This document shows, in pieces, positions 1-6,457 of a DNA stretch of 21,792 nt. The position numbers and the translations under genes were made by a program. Position 1 is the first letter of the stretch. The number at the start of each line of letters is the position of its first letter. The notes under the pieces are model-generated. The model did no database searches, was not told the origin of the DNA, and worked only from the letters and a program-made list of their open reading frames with translations. Source of the DNA: a virus; the IMG/VR virus record IMGVR_UViG_3300035565_000021, positions 1 to 21,792 of that record. One strand, 5' to 3'.

Positions 1-389
1 GTCTGGCCGGGGTCGTAGAATAAGACTTTCGGGCGAGCGGAGACGATGTCCGCATCCTGGTAGCTGTCGAACATATCCTTCGTGATGATATTAAGCGGAT
101 ACTTTATGCCCGACGTATCCTTGAAATAAGCCGATACGATAGCAAAAGGCTTGGTCGTTACAAAGTCACCCGTCGGCCCTATGGTGTACGACTGCTTGTT
201 CGTGGACAGGGGGAATGACTCCGTGACCGTGGCCTGAGCCAAAAGACTCCGCGCCGACCAGTTGTCAATCATGATATTTAACGCCTGTAGGCAGTCGTTA
301 AGCTCGTCAGCCGTCGGGGTCTCCGACTTGTCCAGAACCCCTATAAGCCTGAGAGATGATAGAATTATGTCCTGCGCTGAGTACGACAT
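1..389 (-). CDS. Tail adaptor / head-completion protein, P22 gp4-like (3' end cut by window)
   Basis: The first 129 residues are visible and the frame runs open off the left edge, so the C-terminus is missing. The N-terminus is helical with the pattern ADELNDCLQALNIMIDNWSA at residues 28-47. It is followed by a stretch with F-P-L, YTIGPTGDF and KP-F-AIV-SAYF. This arrangement is typical of the tail accessory factor family that closes the portal after packaging and forms the platform for the tail. The ATG follows an AGGTGA ribosome-binding site that overlaps the stop codon of the preceding gene, so the two are likely translated in sequence. The family call comes from pattern memory. A generic head-tail connector is the alternative. 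Confidence 0.7.
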   Translation of the reverse strand, partial: MSYSAQDIILSSLRLIGVLDKSETPTADELNDCLQALNIMIDNWSARSLLAQATVTESFPLSTNKQSYTIGPTGDFVTTKPFAIVSAYFKDTSGIKYPLNIITKDMFDSYQDADIVSARPKVLFYDPGQ

Positions 390-396
390 AGGTCAC

Positions 397-717
397 CTAC
401 TTCTTTTTTGATTTTTTAGCCTTCACTGGTGCCTCTGGAACATCCCCTGAAGAATCGTCACACGGTTCTACAGCCTCATCCCGTGGGTCTTCGATGTTCC
501 CATCCTTCTTTACCCGTTCTAGCTTTCTGTAAAGGTCGTGAAGAATATCCTCGTAATAGGCAATCTTGGCCTTTAGCAGGTTGTACGCGTCAAAAACTAC
601 GCTTGTCTCCTGCCATCCCTTCGCCGCGTACAGCTTCTGCTCTTCCTCATCGTTTACGACAATCGGCTTTTCGACGACATGAAAGAGCATTTTCGGGAAG
701 TCGTGCTTCTCGGTCAT
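397..717 (-). CDS. Conserved small phage protein, 106 aa, function unknown
   Basis: The N-terminus contains FPKMLFHVVEKPIVVNDEEE followed by an aromatic GW motif. This resembles a small protein commonly found beside head genes in tailed phages, but its function is not known to me. The middle (about residues 45-75) is a predicted amphipathic helix, and the tail is acidic and then ends in a lysine run (KAKKSKKK). Its ATG shares the tetranucleotide ATGA with the stop of the upstream basic protein, which indicates translational coupling. No catalytic motif is visible. A virion-associated or head-assembly role is inferred only from position. Confidence 0.6.
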   Translation of the reverse strand: MTEKHDFPKMLFHVVEKPIVVNDEEEQKLYAAKGWQETSVVFDAYNLLKAKIAYYEDILHDLYRKLERVKKDGNIEDPRDEAVEPCDDSSGDVPEAPVKAKKSKKK

Positions 718-947
718 GAGAAATTTTCCTCAAGCGACTGGCGTTTTTTCTTCTTCTCGTTGCGTTCCAGTCTTTTAATTGTTTTGGGCTTCGTGACTCC
801 GTGCATCATCTGCCGGGCTTTCGTCTTATGAGAGCCGCCGGAGTTCTCCGGGCTTACTTTGGTTTCGGGAATGGTGACTTTCCCCGATTCCTTGTTTCTC
901 CGGTTCATGAAGCGCTTGATTGATTCAATCTTCTTTTTCTTCTTCAT
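714..947 (-). CDS. Lysine/arginine-rich small protein, 77 aa
   Basis: This is an extremely basic, low-hydrophobicity protein that starts MKKKKKIESIKRFMNRRNK and ends with another KKKKR cluster near residue 68. It carries no recognisable domain. It overlaps the upstream 45-aa gene by ATGA (944-947) and the downstream 106-aa gene by ATGA (714-717), so it lies inside a chain of coupled genes. Its composition suggests nucleic-acid binding, perhaps a DNA-associated virion component. That is inference from charge alone. GGTGTACGAGG precedes the ATG as a weak ribosome-binding site, consistent with coupling. Confidence 0.55.
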   Translation of the reverse strand: MKKKKKIESIKRFMNRRNKESGKVTIPETKVSPENSGGSHKTKARQMMHGVTKPKTIKRLERNEKKKKRQSLEENFS

Positions 948-1081
948 CCTCGTACACCTCCGCGAGTAGGGCCTTTAAGATTGTTCCTTATGGCCATGAA
1001 TGTTTCGATGGGTTCATTGCCCTTCTTTTTCTTTTTTTTCTTGGGCGGTCTTTCGGTCTTACCCTTTTTGTTGGCCTTCAT
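944..1081 (-). CDS. Very basic microprotein, 45 aa
   Basis: An AAGGAG site lies six bases before the ATG at 1081. The frame gives a 45-residue protein with a run of seven consecutive lysines at residues 14-20, followed by GNEPIETFMAIRNN. Its stop overlaps the start of the next gene as ATGA. The good ribosome-binding site, the coupled stop and the fit between neighbours support a real gene. No family is recognised. Like the downstream 77-aa protein it is lysine-rich, and the two may act together on nucleic acid. Confidence 0.55.
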   Translation of the reverse strand: MKANKKGKTERPPKKKKKKKGNEPIETFMAIRNNLKGPTRGGVRG

Positions 1082-1099
1082 GATTGCTCCTTAAATGTC

Positions 1100-1133
1100 G
1101 GGGGATTCCGTCTCTCGTACGGATTTATCCCCC
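1100..1133. promoter_or_regulatory. Strong intergenic hairpin in the leftward transcript
   Basis: GGGGGAT (1100-1106) pairs with ATCCCCC (1127-1133), and inside this TCCGT pairs with ACGGA, separated by a TTT bulge and a seven-base loop. It fills the gap between the 59-aa and 45-aa genes. No U-tract follows on the minus strand, so it is more likely an RNA-stability or processing element than an intrinsic terminator. Confidence 0.6.
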
Positions 1134-1138
1134 GTTTG

Positions 1139-1318
1139 TTACTTCTTGCCCTGCCCGTATGTTTTCGGGTTTGCCTTCGCAAAAGGCGCATAGGTAAAAC
1201 CCGCATCATGAACCTTGGTAACGGGTGTCGGATGCGGAGCCTTCCCCGCTTTCATGCCTGACCTTTTGCCTGCGGTATTACCCCACGGCGCTGACATCGG
1301 TTTTGTTGATTTGCCCAC
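1139..1318 (-). CDS. Small Gly/Lys/Pro-rich protein, 59 aa, GTG start
   Basis: The start is taken as GTG at 1318 because GGGAGGTGAG lies four bases upstream. An ATG further up at 1375 has no such site. The gene begins 41 bases inside the 3' end of the radical SAM gene in another frame. The product is rich in G, K, P and A, with KPMSAPWGNTAGKR near the N-terminus and ending NPKTYGQGKK. No domain is recognised. It could be a small virion protein or, because it sits directly downstream of a radical SAM gene with its own strong ribosome-binding site, a substrate of that enzyme. The second idea is speculative. Confidence 0.55.
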   Translation of the reverse strand: MGKSTKPMSAPWGNTAGKRSGMKAGKAPHPTPVTKVHDAGFTYAPFAKANPKTYGQGKK

Positions 1319-2234
1319 TATTCTCACCTCCCTTCCATTTTCTGAGTAGGTACGGAGTCCAGAAGCCCATCTCATTAATCTCTAAAAACATGCCGTAACG
1401 ACGGGCAATTCTGTCCCTGTAATTCAAATCCTTATAGCTTGCCATCTGCCTGCAATCGTCTTTCAGCTGCAGGTCGTGAATCTTATATTTCCCCGCCTTG
1501 ATCTTGGGTGATGTGTTCTTTATGCGCTCGAACCATTTCGGGCTTATGTCGTCGATCTCGTCAACGCTGTACCTCCGCTCAAGCGGCATACCGCATCCGC
1601 ATATTGAGCAAAATTCTTTTATCTGCCCGGTAAAGTGAAGCGGGACCCTGGTCCACCATCCCGGCTCTACGTTCCATGCGATCTTTTCCCCGCGCTTGTC
1701 GAACTGTTTGTTCATGAGAATCGCAAGCGAGGCGGCTATCTCGCAGAAGTAGGCGCCGAATGGATTGATTGAAGCGCTCCATGACAGTTGAGCCCAGCAT
1801 GAATCTATGATTACCCACTGACGCCATGACTCAAGCGGAAGTTCATCGGGCTGTACGAGTATCGGAGCGTGCAGAACGTCATCTCTCGTATGGTCGTTTA
1901 CAAACACATGCTGAAAGGTCTTGACGATTACTTCCCTGTAATGCTCGTAGCCTTCGGGGAAGCATGACCACAGCCCGCATTTTTCGGGCGGTATCTTCGA
2001 GTGAAGGTATTCGCACATCTCCTCGAACTGAGGATGAAGCAAGGGCTCCCCGCCCATGACTCCGGTCATCTTCGGATACTGAACCATCGAGTCAACAGCG
2101 TTTTTGAAGAAATCCATATCCATGAAAAACGGCTTCTTGTGATGCCCGACAAACCGCGTGCAGTTCCCGCACTCATGGAGGCAGGCGTTTGTAATCTCGA
2201 TTTGAATGGTGTCCATGTTTAGAAGTGGTCTCAT
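1278..2234 (-). CDS. Radical SAM protein with C-terminal cysteine region
   Basis: The 318-aa protein has the canonical CxxxCxxC cluster at C18, C22 and C25 that binds the catalytic 4Fe-4S cluster. It also has the GGEP motif at 61-64 that contacts S-adenosylmethionine. Further cysteines at C146, C164 and C209-x2-C212-x-C214 resemble an auxiliary-cluster (SPASM or twitch-like) region, as in peptide- and carbohydrate-modifying members. The family generates a 5'-deoxyadenosyl radical; the substrate here is unknown. The start overlaps the stop of the methyltransferase gene as ATGA. With the two upstream genes it forms a modification cassette inserted among virion genes, so a virion protein or glycan is a plausible target (inference). 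Confidence 0.85.
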   Translation of the reverse strand: MRPLLNMDTIQIEITNACLHECGNCTRFVGHHKKPFFMDMDFFKNAVDSMVQYPKMTGVMGGEPLLHPQFEEMCEYLHSKIPPEKCGLWSCFPEGYEHYREVIVKTFQHVFVNDHTRDDVLHAPILVQPDELPLESWRQWVIIDSCWAQLSWSASINPFGAYFCEIAASLAILMNKQFDKRGEKIAWNVEPGWWTRVPLHFTGQIKEFCSICGCGMPLERRYSVDEIDDISPKWFERIKNTSPKIKAGKYKIHDLQLKDDCRQMASYKDLNYRDRIARRYGMFLEINEMGFWTPYLLRKWKGGENSGQINKTDVSAVG

Positions 2235-2758
2235 AGGTACACCGCCCAGAAGCCGCCCGCTTCTTTCTCGTGTCCATCCGGGAAGTTTTCTTTCAGTGCC
2301 TGCGGCACGCCTTCCTGATCCGCATCATGACCGCAGATAAGTTTCTTTGCCTTCGGTAGCCATGCCTTGATGTCGGCGTTTATTGATTCAAAGTCATGCG
2401 CTCCGTCAAGGAATACCATGTCAACGGATTTATCCAGAAACATCTTCGCCGCCTGCGTGCTCTCCATCTTCATCAGAATGAGGTTCTGAAAATGACCGAC
2501 GTTATCGGAAAATAGTTTTGATATGTCCTCTTCGGTTGCCCTCTTGTGCGTTTCGTTTATCTCCGACGGGCTCCCCTTGAAGTGGTCAACACACCAGACA
2601 GTCCCCTTGCACCCAGAAAGAAGCGCGTGAGATGACCTGCCTTCCCATGAGCCGACCTCAACTGCTGATTCCATTTCGCAGGCTTTGGCGTATAACCAGT
2701 CGAGCTCGGTTCTGGTCATCCATCCATCGATGTTGTTGTCCTCGCTGTTGTAGCTCAT
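2231..2758 (-). CDS. Class I SAM-dependent methyltransferase, Methyltransf_24 type
   Basis: The 175-aa protein shows motif I VEVGSWEGRSS at 33-43, an acidic residue ending strand 2 (VDHF, D58), and VDMVFLDGAHD at 112-122. This is the signature of the Methyltransf_24 group. Near the end LICGHDADQEG and GGFWAVYL match the last strands of the fold. It is short but complete for the family. It overlaps both the glycosyltransferase (ATGA at 2755-2758) and the radical SAM gene (ATGA at 2231-2234), so the three are coupled. Members often methylate sugars or small acceptors, which would fit action on the product of the adjacent glycosyltransferase. The acceptor is not determined. Confidence 0.82.
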   Translation of the reverse strand: MSYNSEDNNIDGWMTRTELDWLYAKACEMESAVEVGSWEGRSSHALLSGCKGTVWCVDHFKGSPSEINETHKRATEEDISKLFSDNVGHFQNLILMKMESTQAAKMFLDKSVDMVFLDGAHDFESINADIKAWLPKAKKLICGHDADQEGVPQALKENFPDGHEKEAGGFWAVYL

Positions 2759-3561
2759 GACGCCGCCCCGACTTCTTCGGGAACATTTATCTGAAGCGGC
2801 TTGAGTCCCCAGGCTTTGAGCTGCTTTTCCATCATGATTATTTTCTGCTCCGGGCTCTGCTGGTACACATGAAACACCGGCCCAGCGTTGGCGAACTGCA
2901 TTCCGTTGTGAGTCATTACCTGAGTGCTCACGTAGTTGATGTCTCTCCCGTATCTTCTGATAAGCTCCGATACGAGGGTATGCTTGAGGCCGTAGCGCGA
3001 GATATTCCGAGATACGATGTAATCCTCAACCATGTTGTGTCCGCTCATGGGCTTATTGCTGTCCAGCTCGTCCTTGATCGGGAAGCAGTTTGACATTGCT
3101 TCCTCAAGCGTGATGTCCTCAAGCGGGTGATAGTAGTCCATGCACCAATCGGAGAATACGCCGAACCAGTTCCCTTTCCCGAAGTATCTGCCGTCTCGAA
3201 GGAAATACTCGTCGACCTTGAACCTTACAGGCGAGAAATCATGCACGCTGAATGCGGCCGTCGTGTCCTTCTGAAGCGTTGCGGTTACGTCGAAAAAGTC
3301 GGGATGAATCAGAGCGTCTGAATCAATGAAGATGTTCCAGTCGTTCTTGTGCTCTTTCCCGAGTTCGTATATCTGGAACTTCTCCAAGCCCGGAAACCCA
3401 CCGGCCATGTGCTGACCTTCAAGAGTCAGCTTCCGTTCTTTGATAACGCATATTTCCGCGCCGATTTTATACGCGTACTTTACGAGATACGGAAAGCAGA
3501 GGTTCCATATTTCCGGTTCGTAGTTCCCCCCTAGATTCAGAGTGTAAATCGTTTTTTTCAT
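2755..3561 (-). CDS. GT-A-fold glycosyltransferase
   Basis: The N-terminus (TLNLGGNYEPEIWNLCFPYL) and the DSD motif at 80-82 within WNIFIDSDALI are typical of nucleotide-sugar-dependent GT-A enzymes. The Asp pair binds metal and the sugar nucleotide. A later H-x3-VEDYIVSR segment resembles the acceptor-side region of galactosyl/mannosyltransferase-like families, but I cannot fix the exact CAZy family. At 268 aa it is of normal size. GGGGGA precedes the ATG by three bases. It is the first gene of the GT, methyltransferase and radical SAM cassette, and a hairpin separates it from the decoration-like gene upstream. The likely role is glycosylation of a virion or host surface component (inference). 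Confidence 0.78.
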   Translation of the reverse strand: MKKTIYTLNLGGNYEPEIWNLCFPYLVKYAYKIGAEICVIKERKLTLEGQHMAGGFPGLEKFQIYELGKEHKNDWNIFIDSDALIHPDFFDVTATLQKDTTAAFSVHDFSPVRFKVDEYFLRDGRYFGKGNWFGVFSDWCMDYYHPLEDITLEEAMSNCFPIKDELDSNKPMSGHNMVEDYIVSRNISRYGLKHTLVSELIRRYGRDINYVSTQVMTHNGMQFANAGPVFHVYQQSPEQKIIMMEKQLKAWGLKPLQINVPEEVGAAS

Positions 3562-3580
3562 CTATCCCCCGTTAAGGACT

Positions 3581-3601
3581 GCCCCCGCACCACGCGGGGG
3601 C
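3581..3601. terminator. GC-rich hairpin between head genes and modification cassette
   Basis: GCCCCCGC (3581-3588) and GCGGGGGC (3594-3601) form an 8-bp perfect stem with a 5-base loop. There is no clear U-run on the minus strand, so termination would be partial. It may reduce expression of the cassette relative to the coat and decoration genes, or protect the head mRNA 3' end. Confidence 0.5.
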
Positions 3602-3638
3602 TTTGGTTGGTCATCGTCGGCCGTGGTCGCCTTGCCTT

Positions 3639-4076
3639 CTACCTTCGATAGGCGGTGATAGTGCTGTTTGCGTTGAACATGAAAGTCCATGTTCCCGATT
3701 TGATGATCGGCGTTGCTACCGTCTGCCCGTGCGCGGTGTTTCCGACAAGAGTCACGCCGGTGCCGCCCGCCAGGGTGATAACGGTATTCGCAGTAGCTCC
3801 GTTGGCGATGAGCGTCATGTCGAACGTTGCGCCCGCCGGTACAGCCCTGAGCGTTCCGTATCCGATCTGGTTCGCAATGTTTGCGTAGGTGTCGGTCGTT
3901 ACGGTATAATTCGCGTCATGGGTCATCGTGACAATGGCGTTTACCATCTGAGCCGCGGTCAGTGTCGCGTTGGCGTTGGCCAGCGCCGTGAGCTTTGCCT
4001 GTGACAATAGCCCGTCAGGGTTAAAGTCGGTGATGCTTCTGCTTAGTGTGGTGGTTTCAGTATTCGGTGCAGTCAT
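3639..4076 (-). CDS. Probable head decoration / virion surface protein, 145 aa
   Basis: An AAGGAGG site precedes the ATG. The protein has a short helical N-terminus with LTALANANATLTAAQMVNA. A beta-rich body follows, with repeated NGATANTVITLAGGTGVTLV-like strands, ending in NANSTITAYRR. I have seen this architecture (a TAxQ segment, TTDTxANI, then GxGVTLxGN) in proteins encoded next to major capsid genes, where a decoration or surface role is usually assumed. It lies directly downstream of the coat gene with a 12-base gap, which supports co-expression at high level. No enzymatic motif is visible. The exact role is inferred. Confidence 0.6.
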   Translation of the reverse strand: MTAPNTETTTLSRSITDFNPDGLLSQAKLTALANANATLTAAQMVNAIVTMTHDANYTVTTDTYANIANQIGYGTLRAVPAGATFDMTLIANGATANTVITLAGGTGVTLVGNTAHGQTVATPIIKSGTWTFMFNANSTITAYRR

Positions 4077-4088
4077 GGTTATTCCTCC

Positions 4089-5354
4089 TTAACCCCAAAT
4101 TACGCAGCCGAACTCAGGTCTCGGCGCTGCGTAGCCATAGAGTGTGTCGATACGAGTCGGGAACAGGTCGTTCGTGATGTCGTAAGCGCGAATGATTCTC
4201 ATGCTGATCCCGTCGTATGTCTCTCTCGCGGCGAAATCGACCCCGCCGGGCATAATCAAGTCGGCGGTTGCGAGAGTGTAAGCGTCCTGATGATACGCAA
4301 GGTTCATGGTCGGCGTGGCGTTCGCTGCTCCGTACCATGTGCAGTTTGCGCCGTTCGCGGGAAGCGCGGTCACAGTTGCGTTCGCGTTGCCGTTCGAGTT
4401 CGCCGTATAGATACCAGGCGAGATGTTAAGCGTCGCGTTGCCGTTGGCATCTGCGGTGTAGTACGCTGCCCCGTTTGAAGGAGCCAAAACCGCGAACATT
4501 GCAAGCTGTCCGGTTGACTGACCATTTTCCGGGTTCACCGAGTACACGTTAGCAATGGTGAATTTCTCGCCCGTGTAAACGGTTGAGTTCGCGGTCAGAG
4601 CGGTAAGCGAATAGCTGGTTCCGGTCTGGTTCGCGCCGTTGGCGTTTCCCGTGGTTGCTACGCGAGAGCCGCAGGTCAGAATGTTTACGTTCTGATCCAT
4701 GGCAAACTCGAAGCCGAGCGCCTGGCCCATGACGCCCTTGCGGTACTGAGCGCCGATAGAGCCGGTATCGTTATACAAGCCCGAAAGGTTGGCCACCGAA
4801 GTTGCCTGGCCTATCGGGTTAAGCACAACGCGCCTGTTCTCGTCGCGCGGGGTTGCCATGTTGTCCATGAGCATCCCGGCGTTGAGGAAAACCTGCGGGG
4901 CGTTACATACGGCGAGGTTGGAGCCGGTGTTCGATCCGGGAGGAGATCCGGGGGTTCCTACGCAGTTAAACGTCGCGTATCCCGCAGCCTGCAGCCCGTC
5001 GAAGTCGATCTTTGACGATACCCTTGCCATGGCAGGCGATAAAACCCGCTTGCCGAAGTCATCCAATGACAGGGTAAGGTCAACGGATGAGAATGAGGTA
5101 TCTACGCCCGCCTGAGTCGTAAGCGTCAGGGGTACGTAGTTTTCCGTGGTGCCCGCTATGTTGAGCGTGGGGCCTGTTCGGATAGGATACTTATTCGGTT
5201 TCCTGATGTTGATGCTCGACCCTACTTTCGCCCCGGTCTGTGCGAACTCTTGCGAATACTGACGGTTCACACCCTTGGCGAAAACAAGGTTGTTGTGAAG
5301 GATTCTGAGTGCCTCACGTGTTATAAGCGTGAGGGTCAACAGTTGGTTTGACAT
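4089..5354 (-). CDS. Major coat protein, P22 gp5-like
   Basis: The 421-aa protein has the expected size and order for a P22-type HK97-fold coat protein. It starts with an N-terminal arm with REALRILHNNL, followed by GSSINIRKP and YPIRTGP. A spine helix around FGKRVLSPAMARVSSKID comes next, and then an Ala/Asn/Gly/Thr-rich insertion at about residues 225-345 that corresponds to the position of the P22 I-domain. It closes with YDGISMRIIRAYDI and a C-terminal segment ending in EFGCVIWG. AAGGAG lies before the ATG. Scaffold upstream and portal beyond it match the head operon order. Confidence in the role is high; the closeness to P22 itself is modest. Confidence 0.88.
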   Translation of the reverse strand: MSNQLLTLTLITREALRILHNNLVFAKGVNRQYSQEFAQTGAKVGSSINIRKPNKYPIRTGPTLNIAGTTENYVPLTLTTQAGVDTSFSSVDLTLSLDDFGKRVLSPAMARVSSKIDFDGLQAAGYATFNCVGTPGSPPGSNTGSNLAVCNAPQVFLNAGMLMDNMATPRDENRRVVLNPIGQATSVANLSGLYNDTGSIGAQYRKGVMGQALGFEFAMDQNVNILTCGSRVATTGNANGANQTGTSYSLTALTANSTVYTGEKFTIANVYSVNPENGQSTGQLAMFAVLAPSNGAAYYTADANGNATLNISPGIYTANSNGNANATVTALPANGANCTWYGAANATPTMNLAYHQDAYTLATADLIMPGGVDFAARETYDGISMRIIRAYDITNDLFPTRIDTLYGYAAPRPEFGCVIWG

Positions 5355-5365
5355 TTTAAAGGCTC

Positions 5366-5379
5366 CTTGTTTTCACAAG
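5366..5379 (-). promoter_or_regulatory. GAAA-tetraloop hairpin abutting the coat ribosome-binding site
   Basis: On the minus strand CTTGT and ACAAG form a 5-bp stem closed by a GAAA (GNRA) tetraloop, and the 3' arm runs directly into the AAGGAG of the coat gene. It could tune translation or stabilise the 5' end of a coat mRNA. This is a small motif and may be fortuitous. Confidence 0.35.
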
Positions 5380-5390
5380 TGCCATGCCCG

Positions 5391-6263
5391 CTATCTCCTC
5401 TGGAACTGTGCCTGATTCCTCTTTGCCATGAACTCATCAATGGGAATCTTTTCAGGGTCAGCCGTGATCAAACTTCCGGTTGATCCAATCGGTTTAACAG
5501 GGTCTGGCGCTTGCGAGATTCGATTCGTCGTCGTAGTGGTTTGAGCTGGCGATGTCGTCAGCTTTATTTCTAACTTACCTATCTCACGCGCGGACGCCAC
5601 TTCACTGAGGCCGTAAATCCTTCGTGCTTCTTCGGGGTTATCGTGGAGGTATTTAATAATCTGCGGGCCCGCCTCGCTGTCCTTGACGGCGAACGCTGAT
5701 GCCCTGTTGATTATAAGATTCGGACTATTAACAATCCTCTCGATGTCGGGAATAGTTGCAGAGGCTTTTCTGAGATTCTCCTGCCATCGGCTCTCGAACT
5801 GCTGAAGCCTGTCCTGTCTGGTTCTTACTTCCTGCTCCTGCTGAATCTCCCATTTCGTCGAGTCCTTGATAAACTTCTCGCGTGCGGCCTCGTAGAGGTC
5901 AACGCTGTCGAACTGTTCGATTCGCGGGGCTGGTACAGGGTAAGCCGGAATCTCGACCTTCTGCTCCTTGACCGGGGCCGACTCGGTCTTGCGGCCTTCC
6001 GCTAATCCCCGGAAATACGCGGCTTCACTCTCTGCCTCTTGTGCGCGCTTCCGTAGCGTGATGAGCTCATGAACTCCCTTTTCACCTAAAGGCTTCATCC
6101 CCGGTTCCGAGCCGGTCTGGTCGGTTGATTGGTTGGCCTGTGGTTCTTGGTTGTTCGTCTCGATAACGGGCGCCGACCCCGTCTGATTCGCGGCCTCTTG
6201 CATCTGATTCGTGTCTTGGTTGGCAGGCGCCGACCCTGCGTTCGCGGCTATGGTTTCAACCAT
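5391..6263 (-). CDS. Scaffolding protein
   Basis: The start is ATG at 6263, preceded by AGAAGGAG; upstream in-frame codons lie in the neighbouring gene. The 290-aa product has an N-terminal disordered Asn/Gln/Ser/Pro-rich region with repeated TGSxP motifs. A charged helical centre follows (HELITLRKRAQEAESEAAYF at about residues 66-85, then Glu/Gln-rich coiled coil). The tail is short and basic (DEFMAKRNQAQFQRR), like the positively charged coat-binding end of P22 scaffold. Size (P22 scaffold is about 300 aa) and location between portal and coat agree. It would direct procapsid assembly and exit before maturation. Confidence 0.82.
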   Translation of the reverse strand: MVETIAANAGSAPANQDTNQMQEAANQTGSAPVIETNNQEPQANQSTDQTGSEPGMKPLGEKGVHELITLRKRAQEAESEAAYFRGLAEGRKTESAPVKEQKVEIPAYPVPAPRIEQFDSVDLYEAAREKFIKDSTKWEIQQEQEVRTRQDRLQQFESRWQENLRKASATIPDIERIVNSPNLIINRASAFAVKDSEAGPQIIKYLHDNPEEARRIYGLSEVASAREIGKLEIKLTTSPAQTTTTTNRISQAPDPVKPIGSTGSLITADPEKIPIDEFMAKRNQAQFQRR

Positions 6264-6277
6264 GTGAAAATCTCCTT

Positions 6278-6457
6278 CTAGCGTCCATCGAGTTTCGATA
6301 CGCTGTCGTTTAGTAAGTACGTGCCTTTTAAAGCACGCTGGTCGTTCTTCGTTGCAATGGAAATCCCCGCGCCGCAACTGTCGCATCTGTGTATCGCGTA
6401 CCCGTTGCTTGTGTATCTATACGTGATTCTAGGACTTCTGCATTTGGGACATCTCAC
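6278..6457 (-). CDS. Zinc-ribbon microprotein (Com-like), 59 aa
   Basis: The chosen start is GTG at 6457, nine bases after GGAGGGG. A longer in-frame version would extend 70 bases into the portal gene. The protein opens with CPKC and has CDSC about 21 residues later, giving a four-Cys zinc ribbon, then a basic tail ending SVSKLDGR. It resembles in layout the small Com zinc proteins of Mu-like phages, which activate translation of an overlapping mRNA, but I cannot show homology. It overlaps the portal 3' end by 29 bases and ends 14 bases before the scaffold ATG. A role in translation or head assembly is inferred from position. Confidence 0.6.
   Translation of the reverse strand: MRCPKCRSPRITYRYTSNGYAIHRCDSCGAGISIATKNDQRALKGTYLLNDSVSKLDGR

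Noticed and set aside
1319-1375. Upstream ATG for the 59-aa gene
   Set aside because: It lacks a ribosome-binding site, whereas GTG at 1318 has GGGAGGTGAG.
6264-6386. Longer N-terminus for the scaffold protein
   Set aside because: The extension lies in the zinc-ribbon gene, and a strong ribosome-binding site marks ATG at 6263.
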